64,000 bases of DNA, taken from NCBI RefSeq assembly GCF_910596095.1, contig NC_056550.1, positions 7,712,501-7,776,500 on the forward strand, read 5' to 3'. Made by a program: the position numbers and the translations under genes. Under the pieces are notes generated by a model. The model saw nothing but the letters and a program-made list of their open reading frames with translations. It was not told the DNA's origin and ran no database searches. The first letter of the stretch is position 1. Every line of letters begins with the position of its first letter. Below are positions 12,249 through 22,926 of the stretch, one piece after another. This DNA is from Thunnus maccoyii (Eukaryota; Chordata; Actinopteri; Scombriformes; Scombridae).

Positions 12249-15205
12249 GCAGGTTTGTTTGCTCTAACCAGCTGCACTTTATCAGATAAATGTGTTTTAG
12301 CCTTTATTAATTAATTGAATTACACTCTCTACCAGGACACCTCATTAGGTGTGTGGGCTTTGCTGTAGCAAATACAGATGTTCTCCTGAATGGAGAGGTG
12401 AGATTAAAAAATGAGGCAACGTTGCTGAGCATTTATCTCCTCTCCCAATCATAATCCTTTCGCTGTTGATTGTGAACGAGGAGGAACTCACAGCAGTTTT
12501 AGGTAAAATCCTCAACAGGTCAAGGCGGTAAAGCAGCAGTTTCGAGGTAATTGTACTCCACAGGAGCAGCTTCACTTCTCTTCTCCCCTCTGCTCCTCCG
12601 AAGAGATGTTTGCCGTCGCTTGTTTTTCTGACGTCTGCCAGTCTGTGATTGCAGAGGGAACAGGGAGGGCAGAGGGGTTAGAAGCAGGTCACAGTCAGTT
12701 AGACTCTTATAAAACCATACTGCGCTTTGGCACAGTGTGTAACCTCTGACCTGTTCCCCTTAGAACTAATACATTAGATGAAATTAGGGGAATTTTAAAT
12801 GCACGACTCAAAATGGTTATGTGAATACAGCTTTCTGTATTATTGTTTACAATCCTTATCCGCTGTGAAGGCCATTTCTGTTCTATAAAAAAACAACGAG
12901 TCTCTATCCTTAATCTGTTAAAATGCGTCTCACAACTCCTTCTAGTAAACTGCGTGTGTGTGTGTGTGTGTTTATGCAGTTTTGCATGGGATAAATAGTA
13001 CTTAATTGTCTGCCTTCTTCCCCAACAACCCCCAACTACACTTGATTAGATAATAATAATAATAAATAGCTTCTATTAATCCAGATTATACATAAGTCAT
13101 ACTGTATATAATGAACACACTCCCCACGTGAGTCCATACCAGTCTCTAAATTCAGTGTGTGTGGGCCATACTTTAGGTAAATAAATGATTAATTGAGATA
13201 TGTCAATGAATAATAAACAAGTCTCTGCGGGGTAACAGATTGTACTTTTCATATTTAATAGATTGATGGGCCTCACACAAACACAAACATGTAATCACAG
13301 ACGAACACACCCGTCACATGTACATGCGCCACTTCACACATGAAACGGAGGGGTGAACGTACGGTAGATTAAAACATCAAAGGAGGCCTACGCTGCTCAC
13401 TTGAAACGCCCAGGCTCCTTTAGCTTGTTTCTTAGCTTATACTAATCCCACAAAAGGGGCATAAATGTTGCGTTTTCTGTACACTCTGTGTACTCCAATC
13501 CTTTCTCATGGACAGTGTCTGCGTCGATACAAGTCCTCCTAATCAGCTCCGATGAATTATTGAATAGCCTTTTTATATCAGATCATGACCCATATTCCAC
13601 TCGCTTGAAGTGAATATGCTGCCAATAAAAAAATCGAGATGTACTTTTTAAGTTGTCTCCTCGTCCCACATAGGCTCCCTGCTCCAGCTCTAATGGTTAA
13701 ACGGGATTCAAACACACACACTGCAGAGTGTTATGAGCTTTAGAAGGAGCTCCGCAGACTGATTCGTTCATTTAACAAAGATGATGGATGAGCTAGTCGT
13801 GCAGCATCACAGTTTTTACTAGTACCCCACTTTGGATTTCATAAGCTAAGGTCATCTTTACATGTTTTGAACTGACTTGTGATGCACACAGAAACATGCA
13901 GCACTGCCTCAGGATACAGCGAATCGCTAGACGGCACAGAGTGAAAGTTAGCTGAAGATAAGATGTATAAAGGGGTGCTGTTGCTGGTTTCATTAAGGCA
14001 GGCGCAGTGCTCAGAGCCAGACACCTGAGTTGTATTGTAGTCTCATTAGGTAACACATGGGGAGAAGGAGAGACAGAGAGAGAGAGAATCAGTAGGAAGA
14101 GGGGATAGGATTATGAATCTCCTTAGCCCCTGCTGTCTCTTCTCCTGGCCTGTTTATCAATGACGACTGCAAACACACACGCTGCCTATGAAAGCTCTTA
14201 AGCTCTGTTTGAAGACTTTTGGGCAGACTTCTTCTTCACGTAAGCTTCTGACGTAAAAACCGTTTCAGACACTAAAAATTGACAGGACGCTTGAAATATG
14301 TGGTACTCGTCAAATACAACAGATTTATTGTTCAATTAAATCTGGTGGCAGTGTTTACACAGACATTCATTTAGAAAGAGGGCACACTTTCACTTTTAGA
14401 ATGACACTGAAGGAAAAACTGCGATGCCACGTTTAGCAGAAACAATTTAACAATACACAAAATACGATGCGACTATCCAATGTGACTCTGTAATGAAATG
14501 TAAAGAAAACTGAAATTTGTTTGGAAAAAAAAGCCAATAAACTATATATATTATTGTCTTTCTTGCCTTCATGATCAGGCTTCATGATAACAAATGCGAT
14601 CCAGTGCTTGACAGAAAGATATGTGTCCCGCCATGTTCGCCAACAAATCACCTCTATATTTGCATGGAAGTGATGCTCAGCTGTATCCATCATCCAAATT
14701 GTTCATTTGGACAGCGATTGCTCACTCTACCACCCAGCTACGCTCTAAAGGGCTGGTGAAAATGCTATCAGCATCCTCTGCATAACACTAGTCAAATCAA
14801 CTGTATCAACTGCAGTTTTCGAGCTAAGTGGGACATAACGTTCACATCAGCGTCTGGTTGTGCCTCTGCCTCCCTCAACCACACTGCCACGACGACCGTA
14901 AGCACAGTAGAGAGAGCGCCTGTTTCACCTGTTCATAAAAACTGACTTACACTATTTTTGTGATCATTACAGTAAAAAAGACAGCAGTGAGCCATGTGTC
15001 AGAGTCAGAGTTTGCACCCGAGACGTCCATTTTGCAGCATGGCAGCTGTGACAGCTTTGACGGACTACCTGGGCTTAAGTGCCCATCTGTAGATAGGCTA
15101 CAGAGGTCACATGTGTGCCGAGAGCGCCGAGCAGAATGGGTAATGGTCCTGGGTTATGAGAGCAGGTCCCAGATGGGTTTCGCAGGTACGGAGTCGTAAC
15201 CTTGA

Positions 15206-15248
15206 CGGTGCACTGTGCGCGCGCGCACACACATACGCGCGCGCCGTA
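15206..15248. repeat. Alternating purine-pyrimidine GC/CA tract
   Basis: GCGCGCGCGC, CACACA and CGCGCGCGC tracts follow one another with little interruption. Such alternation is a classic Z-DNA-prone sequence. Confidence 0.7.
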
Positions 15249-15345
15249 TAAATCCAAACTGCTGTCAGCCAAATGATAGGAAAGTTAATCAGAGAAAAGG
15301 GGTCAATCGCCACTGAACCTATGATGGATAGATGGACGAAGTGTC

Positions 15346-15386
<41 letters not shown>

Positions 15387-15403
15387 GACAGAGAGAGAGA
15401 GAG
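15346..15403. repeat. Compound GT/GA microsatellite
   Basis: A GT run (about 15346-15363) changes to GA (to about 15403) with small interruptions. Confidence 0.85.
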
Positions 15404-16344
15404 TGGGTGTGAATGTGCATTTTGCTGCAGACATAGACTCAAGATTTCATTCCACTATGATACAGAGATTAGATGGACTGTTATTCTCCCACTGTGAAGC
15501 ACTTTGTGTGTTTCTTTGGAATAACAGCAGATAAAAATGATTGCATTGAGAAAAGGGCAATGCAGTCTGTCTCTTCATGTAGATTACTTTATTGATCCAC
15601 GCATATATTCCTCTCACGCTATCTCACACACACACAAACACACACTCCTTTAAATAAGAGTGTGGAGCAGCACTGAACAGGTGATTCGATAGGCAGAAGT
15701 GGCTACTCCACCGTGCAGAGAGAGTGGCTTATAAGTACAAAACCAAGGATGAAGTATGGAGATTCATTTCCACATGTGAAGTCATTTTTTTACATTATCA
15801 GATCTGAGTGTATGCTTGTGATTTTATGTCAGACTCACATGAATAAAATGTATCAGAAAGAGAATTAAAGGCTCATGGGGGGGAAAAAAAAAAAGGATAA
15901 ATGGTAGTGAAGTGTGAGGGAAATTACTGATCTCTGATAATCCACCAATATCCATTTAAATTCTGCCTAACCCTCATACACTACACACACACACACACTC
16001 ATGATGAGTACGCACACCCACACATGCAAAAATAGGAGGTTAGTGACGAAAAATATTAAGATGGATATCTACGTCAGTTCATCATCATCATCCAAAACAT
16101 GCAACAGCAATTAGCATGTGTGGATTCAAAGCACCGTACTCACCTATTTAACCCTTAACACTGAGAAATACTACATTTAATCGATTTTGTAGGCTGGAGA
16201 AATTGTAAGAATCATGGCTATTACATCAACTAATAGACAAAGATGTTGCTTGAGTCTTTAATCCGCGTCAGTGAAATCCCATTAAGATTCAATAGTTGAA
16301 AAAGAAATATTGAAATCAGCTTCAGTCCATTACAAAAAAATGTC

Positions 16345-16369
<25 letters not shown>
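16345..16369. repeat. A homopolymer, 25 bases
   Basis: Twenty-five consecutive A bases. No flanking duplication or retroposon body was recognised. Confidence 0.75.
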
Positions 16370-16375
<6 letters not shown>

Positions 16376-16693
16376 AATTTAGGACAGTTTTTGATAATTG
16401 TTAATTTTTTTCATTTGGATTCAAATCCAGGATTTAAAGGGTTATTCCACAGGAAAACAGCTATATCCAGAGTGCCTTTATCAGGGTGACGGTTGCTCAA
16501 AAGTCCCACTTCCCATTATCTCCATGTAATGAAGAGGAGAGGCATTAAATCTCCTTCAGGAAAAAAAGTGCAAATATATAAAAAAAAAAAAGAAAAAAAA
16601 AAAGAGGTGGACAAGGAAATGAGTTGTGTGGTTTGCTTCACTTTGCTATGCATCTGTCTATTGCTGTGCCTCTCTGTACTGTAGCTCACACAT

Positions 16694-16722
<29 letters not shown>
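16694..16722. repeat. CA microsatellite
   Basis: About fourteen CA units, ending in CGAG. Confidence 0.85.
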
Positions 16723-16725
<3 letters not shown>

Positions 16726-17884
16726 AAATTATTCAGTTACTTTGCAGTCAGCTTAATTCTTTCAAGCCCCGTATCTTCTAATTAATAGAATACAAAAGAT
16801 TATTAATGAATAATCTGCCATTGTATTTCAATAAATGACAATGGTTGAGTTGATGAACTGCAAAATTACGTCACCAAAATGCAAAATAAATAGCAACTCC
16901 TCTCTGATGCAAGCCAGTCGATGACGTGTGAGTGGTAAGTAGGAAATTTTTTAGACGGCATATGAAAAAGCAAAATGGAACAACAAATAAATCAATAAGT
17001 GGATCAATTCAGAGGGGGTGAGGGTGTGGAAGTGATGGGGGGGAAAAAAAGATGTGGAAAGAGGTGAATAAAGAGATTAAAGCTTGAAGCAAATTGACTG
17101 AAAAAAGTGAAAATTATGGTGAAGGGGAAAAAAAAGGGGGAAAAATCCTCTGGATGATGAAGCCAGTTTTTTTTTTTTCTTCTAGTCCATTCTCTTTGAG
17201 TGCTTGTGTGTGTCTGTCTGCGTAAACGAGAGTCAGTTCAGAGAGATGCAAGACAGAGAGGAGAGAGAGGGGAGAGAGAGGGAAAAGAGGGCAGAGGAAA
17301 AGAAGGAGGCAGAGGAGTGTAGAAACACAGATGACACCCCGACAGAACGGACAAGTGCTAGCTTAGAAATACGCTTTGAGACGACAGCGCGCCGTCGCTC
17401 ATGAATTAGGCCTCGCTCGCTTTAGTTTGACCTTCACCTGACAAACAGGAAACTTAAAACGTACCTCAGTTTGCTAATCATGTACGTTTCCTCTACAGAA
17501 CGGATGTGGAGTTTGGACGTCTCTCAATATGCGTGGCGGCAAACAGAAGGATATGTGAGGAGGACGGTGTGTGATAGAGGGGCATTTCACATTTTAATGG
17601 AAGAACAAGAACAGACTTTTTTTTGTGCAACAACATAGAAATGACAAGGCTGTCAAAATGTGGGTCCGTGATGACGACTGGAGAAGGTGCTTGCTTGATG
17701 AGTCACTGTGGTCGTGGTTGAGGAGAACAAAAAGGAAAAAGAAAAAAAAAAAAATCAAGTCAGAAAACACAGATTATAGTATGCGAGAGGAGAGTGACGT
17801 GAGGATGACATGGCATGAGGCAAGAATCAGCTGAGAGCCGGATGGGAGGGGAGCCACGGTTAAGCTAGATTGTAGGCCAGCGAG

Positions 17885-17944
17885 AGTGTGTGTGTGTTGT
17901 GTGTGTGTTGTGTTGTGTTGTGTTGTGTGTGTGTGTGTGTGTGT
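17885..17944. repeat. GT / GTGTT compound repeat
   Basis: GT dinucleotides alternate with several GTGTT pentamers and end in a GT run before TCAAGG. Confidence 0.85.
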
Positions 17945-18277
17945 CAAGGTGTGCTTAATAAATGTGCACCCCACACAAAACACCTTGCATACACAGAAAA
18001 GGAAACAAGACTTTGAGACAGACACTAAACACTAAATAGACCTACCTATGGTTAGAATTAAGAATCGCCCAAAAAAGATGCATAGGATGAAAGGAGGAAA
18101 AAAGAGAAGGGGGAAAATAGGAAAAGGTACAAAAGTGAAAAAGGCATAAATAGAAAATACAAGCAAGCCAATTAAAATGTCTCTATAAGAGTTGCTTTAA
18201 AGTAAGGTAATTAAAACACTGGTGGATTCAAAAAGTAGCCAAAGTTACGGGTGGACAGTGAGTGGAGTGGTGGGGGT

Positions 18278-18314
18278 GAGGAGGAGGAGGAGGAGGAGGA
18301 GGAGGAGGAGGAGG
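18278..18314. repeat. GAG trinucleotide repeat
   Basis: About twelve uninterrupted GAG/AGG units. Read on the minus strand they give a leucine- or proline-rich open frame, which is an artefact. Confidence 0.85.
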
Positions 18315-19082
18315 GAGGCGATGAAGGGAGGAGGGAGCGTGGGCTGCACAGGGATAGAAAGGGCTGGAAGTGATAGCAATGGAGAGGGAGGAAAGAATGA
18401 ATGAAGAGGGGGGGAAAAAAAAGAGGATAAAAGGGGCAAAAAAAATCCCCCTCCTCTTTCTATTTCTCTTTTTCTCTGTCTCTCTGCCTCTCTCTCCCTC
18501 CTTGTCTGGCTCATAAATAGAAGAAATTGTTGACCAGGTAAATGGCGAAATAGATGAGAAGACAGAGGACCGAGAGAGCAAGCAAATGAAAAGGTAAAGC
18601 ACCTCCCAGCAGCGCAATGAGGAAAAAAAAGAACAAAAAACGAAAGATAAAAGCAAATACTCCAGTGGCCTCCGTTGTCTCCAGTCTATATGTGGAAGGG
18701 GGGATTGGCTTTTGCCAGTTGTTCCCCTTCCCCGGCTGCCTTCTGCTTTCTTCTTTCTCTCCTCCCAAAAAAGACTTCCCATCCAGATGACAAAAAGCAG
18801 GCACAGATGTCCTTTCCTCTCTCTCTCAACTCTGGTCTGATATCTCGTGCCACTCACACAGGTTAGACATTGTTGCAGCAGCAACACACAGTATCACCAG
18901 TATTGCTCAGTGGGAGAAAAAAAAAAAGGCATTGGGGCTGCTGCTAGTCAAGCGCTGCCTGCCTCATGAGGAAGGATACTGAGCTGGAACTGCTCTGTCT
19001 CCCCTCTCCCGCCCATCCCTGCGAAAATATGGGGAGGATGGGAGGTGGGCCCACTCGCTGCATTAGTATTCATTGAAAGAGA

Positions 19083-19098
19083 GTGTGTGTGTGTGTGT

Positions 19099-19132
<34 letters not shown>
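19083..19132. repeat. Compound GT/GA microsatellite
   Basis: A GT run (19083-19099) is followed by a GA run (about 19102-19132). Confidence 0.85.
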
Positions 19133-19135
<3 letters not shown>

Positions 19136-20290
19136 GGAGGAGGGGGAGGAGAGGGGTGCCAACAAATGTCTAGGAACCAAGCCGGTGTGTGAAACTGATA
19201 AGAGAGTGGCTCCCCCTAGAGTCAATCATCAATACACAAGCTCAAATGACTGGAAACACTGGGAATACAGTGTCGGACCGTCCAGTCTGATGATCTGTAA
19301 TCTCTGAGGACAAACTTGCTGTTTCAATATGTCATTCCAACTGCACAGTATTACTTAAATCCACTTATAGAACAATTCAGAGTTCAATTTCTGAGCTTCG
19401 CCTTTCACTGAAAGCAGTGTTTGTTATCTGTATGATGAAGCACTGTTATGCTACAAACTCTCCATCTGGCAAAAGAATCAGACAAAGCATTAACAGACTT
19501 TCAGATCACGCCTGTGCTGTTGTGAAAACAGACTGATCCTTTCCTCTGCATTTCGCCCAAAGCCAAACTCAGTGTTGCTATGGCGACAGATGACCGCTTT
19601 CAAGTGTCCCAATCAAAGCTGGCATAAAAGCTAAAAAGAGTGCGAGGTAAACCATGCTGTTTTGTTTTATTCTCTTCTAGGAATAACTTTAGTCAATTAT
19701 TCATTTATTTCCACAGCAAAGACTTTTGTGTATTCATGTAGTTTTGTTCTACTGTATCCATGTTTAAACTGTTATTAACAGTAAAGGAAGGAAGAGACAG
19801 AGGGAGACAGAGAGATGCTGACACATCCTGGGAGGAAATATGATTACAAATGTCCACAGCCTCATCTGTCTCCTCTGCTGACCCGTCGATCAGACAGTAA
19901 TTATTTAACTCACAATCAAACTCAAGTCCAATTTTATTTACAACCACAGGTGTGTAGGGCTGTAAAGAGCCAAACTTTTTTTTTAAAAAATACATAAGTA
20001 CATTGAGATATTACCTTACAATGAAGCTGAAGGTGGAATCCATGTGAATAAGGCTCCAAACATTGCAGAGGACAAACTGTTATTGCTGCTTTCCTCACAG
20101 ACCATACAGGCAGCAACTGAATGGTTCCTTGAGCCATTCAACAATCTCTGCTTGACCTTTCGCTGGGTTTCAGATGTCTGTGATCTTGATCCAATCAATG
20201 AGGAAAAATCAATTACTGGACAATTAATACAATAAATGTCACAGTTAATATAGTTCTTTACTTTGAATTTATCAGGGATACATACATGTT

Positions 20291-20360
20291 CTTAAGTATT
20301 TCTATTTTATGCAACATCATACTTCTACTCCACTACGTTTATTTAACAGTTACTTTGCTA
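20291..20360 (+). mobile_element. Fragment of the hAT-like element (left half)
   Basis: CTTAAGTATTTC, ACTTCTACTCCACTAC and TTATTTAACAGTTACTTT match the left-half blocks of the complete copy at 21927-22723. Both termini are missing. Confidence 0.55.
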
Positions 20361-20446
20361 ATCGAAAGGCTCAGACACAGGTGTTTTCAATTACCCTGGC
20401 TGATTAGATCTCTAGTCAGGTGTAAATTGAGTGGAACAATGCTGAG

Positions 20447-20693
20447 TATAGACCCTTTTCACATCAGACATTTTTACTTGTCAAAACGAGAAAATCAAAG
20501 CTGTAAATAATAACACTAACGATGGCTCCATTCCAGTAATTATCCCAGTAAGCCATGTCAGTAAATGAATATGCACGATACCGGAGCTGGAACTGGCTCA
20601 CCTGAATGTTATGCAGCCATCATTAATGTAATTAATTTCACCAGTGCTTTTCCTGCTTTGACAAGCGAAAATGTGCAGTGAAAAGGGTCTATA
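20447..20693. mobile_element. MITE with perfect terminal inverted repeats (TATAGACCCTTTTCAC)
   Basis: The element is about 247 bases long. It opens with TATAGACCCTTTTCACA and closes with GTGAAAAGGGTCTATA, its reverse complement; the match extends less exactly inward (CATTTT against AAAATG). The outermost TATA is part of the palindrome, so a TA or TATA target duplication is possible. There is no coding capacity. The superfamily is not settled by sequence alone. Confidence 0.75.
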
Positions 20694-20744
20694 ACCTGAT
20701 TTAACCAACTCTATGAAATAAATAAATAAATATATATGTATATG

Positions 20745-20748
<4 letters not shown>

Positions 20749-20784
<36 letters not shown>
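20749..20784. repeat. AT microsatellite
   Basis: About eighteen AT units, preceded by an AAAT-type run and followed by a short CA run. Confidence 0.9.
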
Positions 20785-20786
<2 letters not shown>

Positions 20787-20980
20787 AACACACACACTCC
20801 TACAGGTACAACACAATCAACAGAAGGACGAAGGAAATATTAATGAAGCAAAGTTTGTACATGTTTGCACAGTCCTGAGAAGAGGACTAATTAGGCAACA
20901 TAAGTTAAAACACCTGTGTGGGTGGACTATGGGTGTGCAACAGTATTACAGTATATCAAACGGTTTTGTTTTGAAGCCTC

Positions 20981-21845
20981 GAGTTTGACATTGTGACCGT
21001 CGCCATCTTGGATTTTTGGAGCCAGAAGTGATGAGAAGTGACCATATTTGGACGAGAAGGTGGATCTGACCCTGTGGCTAGCTGCTAGCTTGAGGGCTTT
21101 CGACCAAGATAGCATTCTGGTGCTCTGCCAACAAACCAGTAGAAATCAGGCTAAATCGAATTAAAAAGTGCTGCTACCTTGGTTAGCACGGTGCATTAGT
21201 AGTCTATGGTTAACCGTGATAATACCTATGGATAATACTAATGCTAATTTTCGCTAGCGAAAAACAGGCATAAAGGAAAACCATTTAATCAAAATGAATT
21301 TACCGGGGAAAAAACTGAACATCCGACTCCTTAGTGGGTCTTTCGGTACGACCAAACGCTGAACAAAACTTTTTCAGGCCACCGAAATGTTACAGTTAAC
21401 GTTAGCTTTCATGAACTGAAAACATGCTACGGCTACGCCTCATGTATGTAGTTTATACTCTGTGAATTTGGGGTTCTGCCATGTTTACGTTACCTAACCG
21501 TCGTTGTAGCCGTTGTAGCGACTTGTCAATCAATGTAGCCACGCCCTAAAGCATACTCTGCTTTATCGTCAAATTAAATTAAATGGGACCATAATTTACA
21601 AAATTAACATCATGCTGTACTGAAGAAGACTCGAAACTAGTTTTGAGACCATTTTGAGACTCACTAGGAAGGTGTTTAGTGAGGTAATAAATCAAGCGAG
21701 AAGTAGGGTCATTTTCTCATAGACATTCATTCCATACAAACGGACTTATTTTCGGAGCCAGTGGAGTCGCCCCCTGCTGACCATTAGAGAGAATGCAGGT
21801 TTAAGTCACTTCTGCATTGGCTTCACTTTTCAAACCCGAAGCTAC
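20981..21845. repeat. Dispersed percomorph repeat, probably a non-autonomous DNA element
   Basis: The block starts near GACATTGTGACCGTCGCCATCTTGG and ends near TTCACTTTTCAAACCCGAAGC. It includes GGAGTCGCCCCCTGCTGACC and GCAGGTTTAAGTCACTTC. Both ends are familiar from a very common percomorph interspersed repeat (memory, not searched). No open frame resembling a transposase is present. Confidence 0.55.
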
Positions 21846-21926
21846 ACTATATTTAACAAATCAATAATATATACTAATATGACACAGACAGGGTCACTCT
21901 GTATGATTACTTTTGATAATTAAAAT

Positions 21927-22723
21927 CAGTGATGGAAAGTAACTGAGTACATTGTACTGTACTTAAGTACAATTTTGAGGTACTTGTACTTTACTTGAGT
22001 ATTTCCATTTGATGCTACTTTGTACTTCCACTCCACTACATTTCAGAGGGAAATTTACTTTCTACTCCACTACATTTATTTGACAGCTTTGGTTACTTTT
22101 CAGATGAATATTTGACACAATGGATAATATAACAAGCTTTTAAAATACAACACACCGTTAAAGAAGAAACCAGTGGTTTCCAACCTTTTCGGCTTTTGAC
22201 GTCTTACAAAAAGCAGTGTGTATCCATGAGTTAACAGATACAAATAGTGTTTTTTCCTCTAAACTTCTCACATGGTTTCAAATAAATAACTGTTTGCTGC
22301 CGAAAGAGATAAAAATTCTCCAATATTTCTCAGAAACGCAAAGAATAAAGAAAAGTTTTCAACAAATTATCAAAACTTTGCATACTTTGTGTTTTCTTCT
22401 GTCATACGCAATCTATCACCTCTATCATCCCTAAGATTTATCTGGTGACCCTTGTAAAATAGTTCAAACTCGCTCCACCTCGAGCAGCTATAACGTTAAC
22501 ATGCTGCTTGTAAAGATTAAATGTATTTAATATACCAATCACAATCCAATTTTCTGCTAAATGAACACTTGTACTTTAGTTCTTAAAGTAAATTTAGCTG
22601 ATAATACTTATGTATTTTTACTTCAGTAGGACTTTTCATGCAGGACTTTAACTTGTAATGGAGTATTTTTACATTGCTGTAGTGGTACTTAAGTAAAGGA
22701 TCGTAATACTTCTTCCACCACTG
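21927..22723 (+). mobile_element. Complete non-autonomous hAT-like DNA transposon, about 0.8 kb
   Basis: The left end reads CAGTGATGGAAAGTAACTGAG and the right end reads CTTCTTCCACCACTG, giving an imperfect terminal inverted repeat of CAGTGRTGGAA type. The flanking octamers ATTAAAAT and CTTAAAGT agree at six of eight positions, compatible with a decayed 8-base target duplication as expected for hAT elements. The interior is AT-rich and encodes nothing. Related pieces lie at 1-418, 20291-20360 and perhaps 37297-37324. Confidence 0.75.
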
Positions 22724-22926
22724 CTTAAAGTACATTTCTCTGATATGTACTTTTACATAAATAATAATTTGAAGGCAAGATGAGGCTGCATCCACACGTG
22801 TCGTGCACTTACTAGAGTGACATATCGCCACCTTGTGGTCGATATAATTTGCTCGACTGTGCGGTGTTGGATTGAGCATGTCTGGCTTCATCATCGTGTG
22901 CAGCACAATCACAACACGGTGCAGAG

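Larger units (their letters stand above)
6621..20290. other. Long gene-free stretch
   Basis: No supported gene lies here. The stretch holds many microsatellites and homopolymers, purine-rich DNA between about 16.9 and 18.5 kb, and scattered complex blocks (for example 7180-7470, 8880-9110, 12100-12660 and 14560-14760) that are neither obvious repeats nor coding. Such blocks are possible conserved non-coding elements. Only a cross-species alignment could tell. Confidence 0.5.

Noticed and set aside
16418-16432. GGATTCAAATCC resembling a polymerase III B box
   Set aside because: No A box lies upstream at 30-60 bases and no cloverleaf can be drawn.
18228-18887. 219-codon minus-strand frame rich in Pro, Ser and Arg
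   Set aside because: It is created by the purine-rich plus strand and the GAG repeat, with no domain and no splice context.
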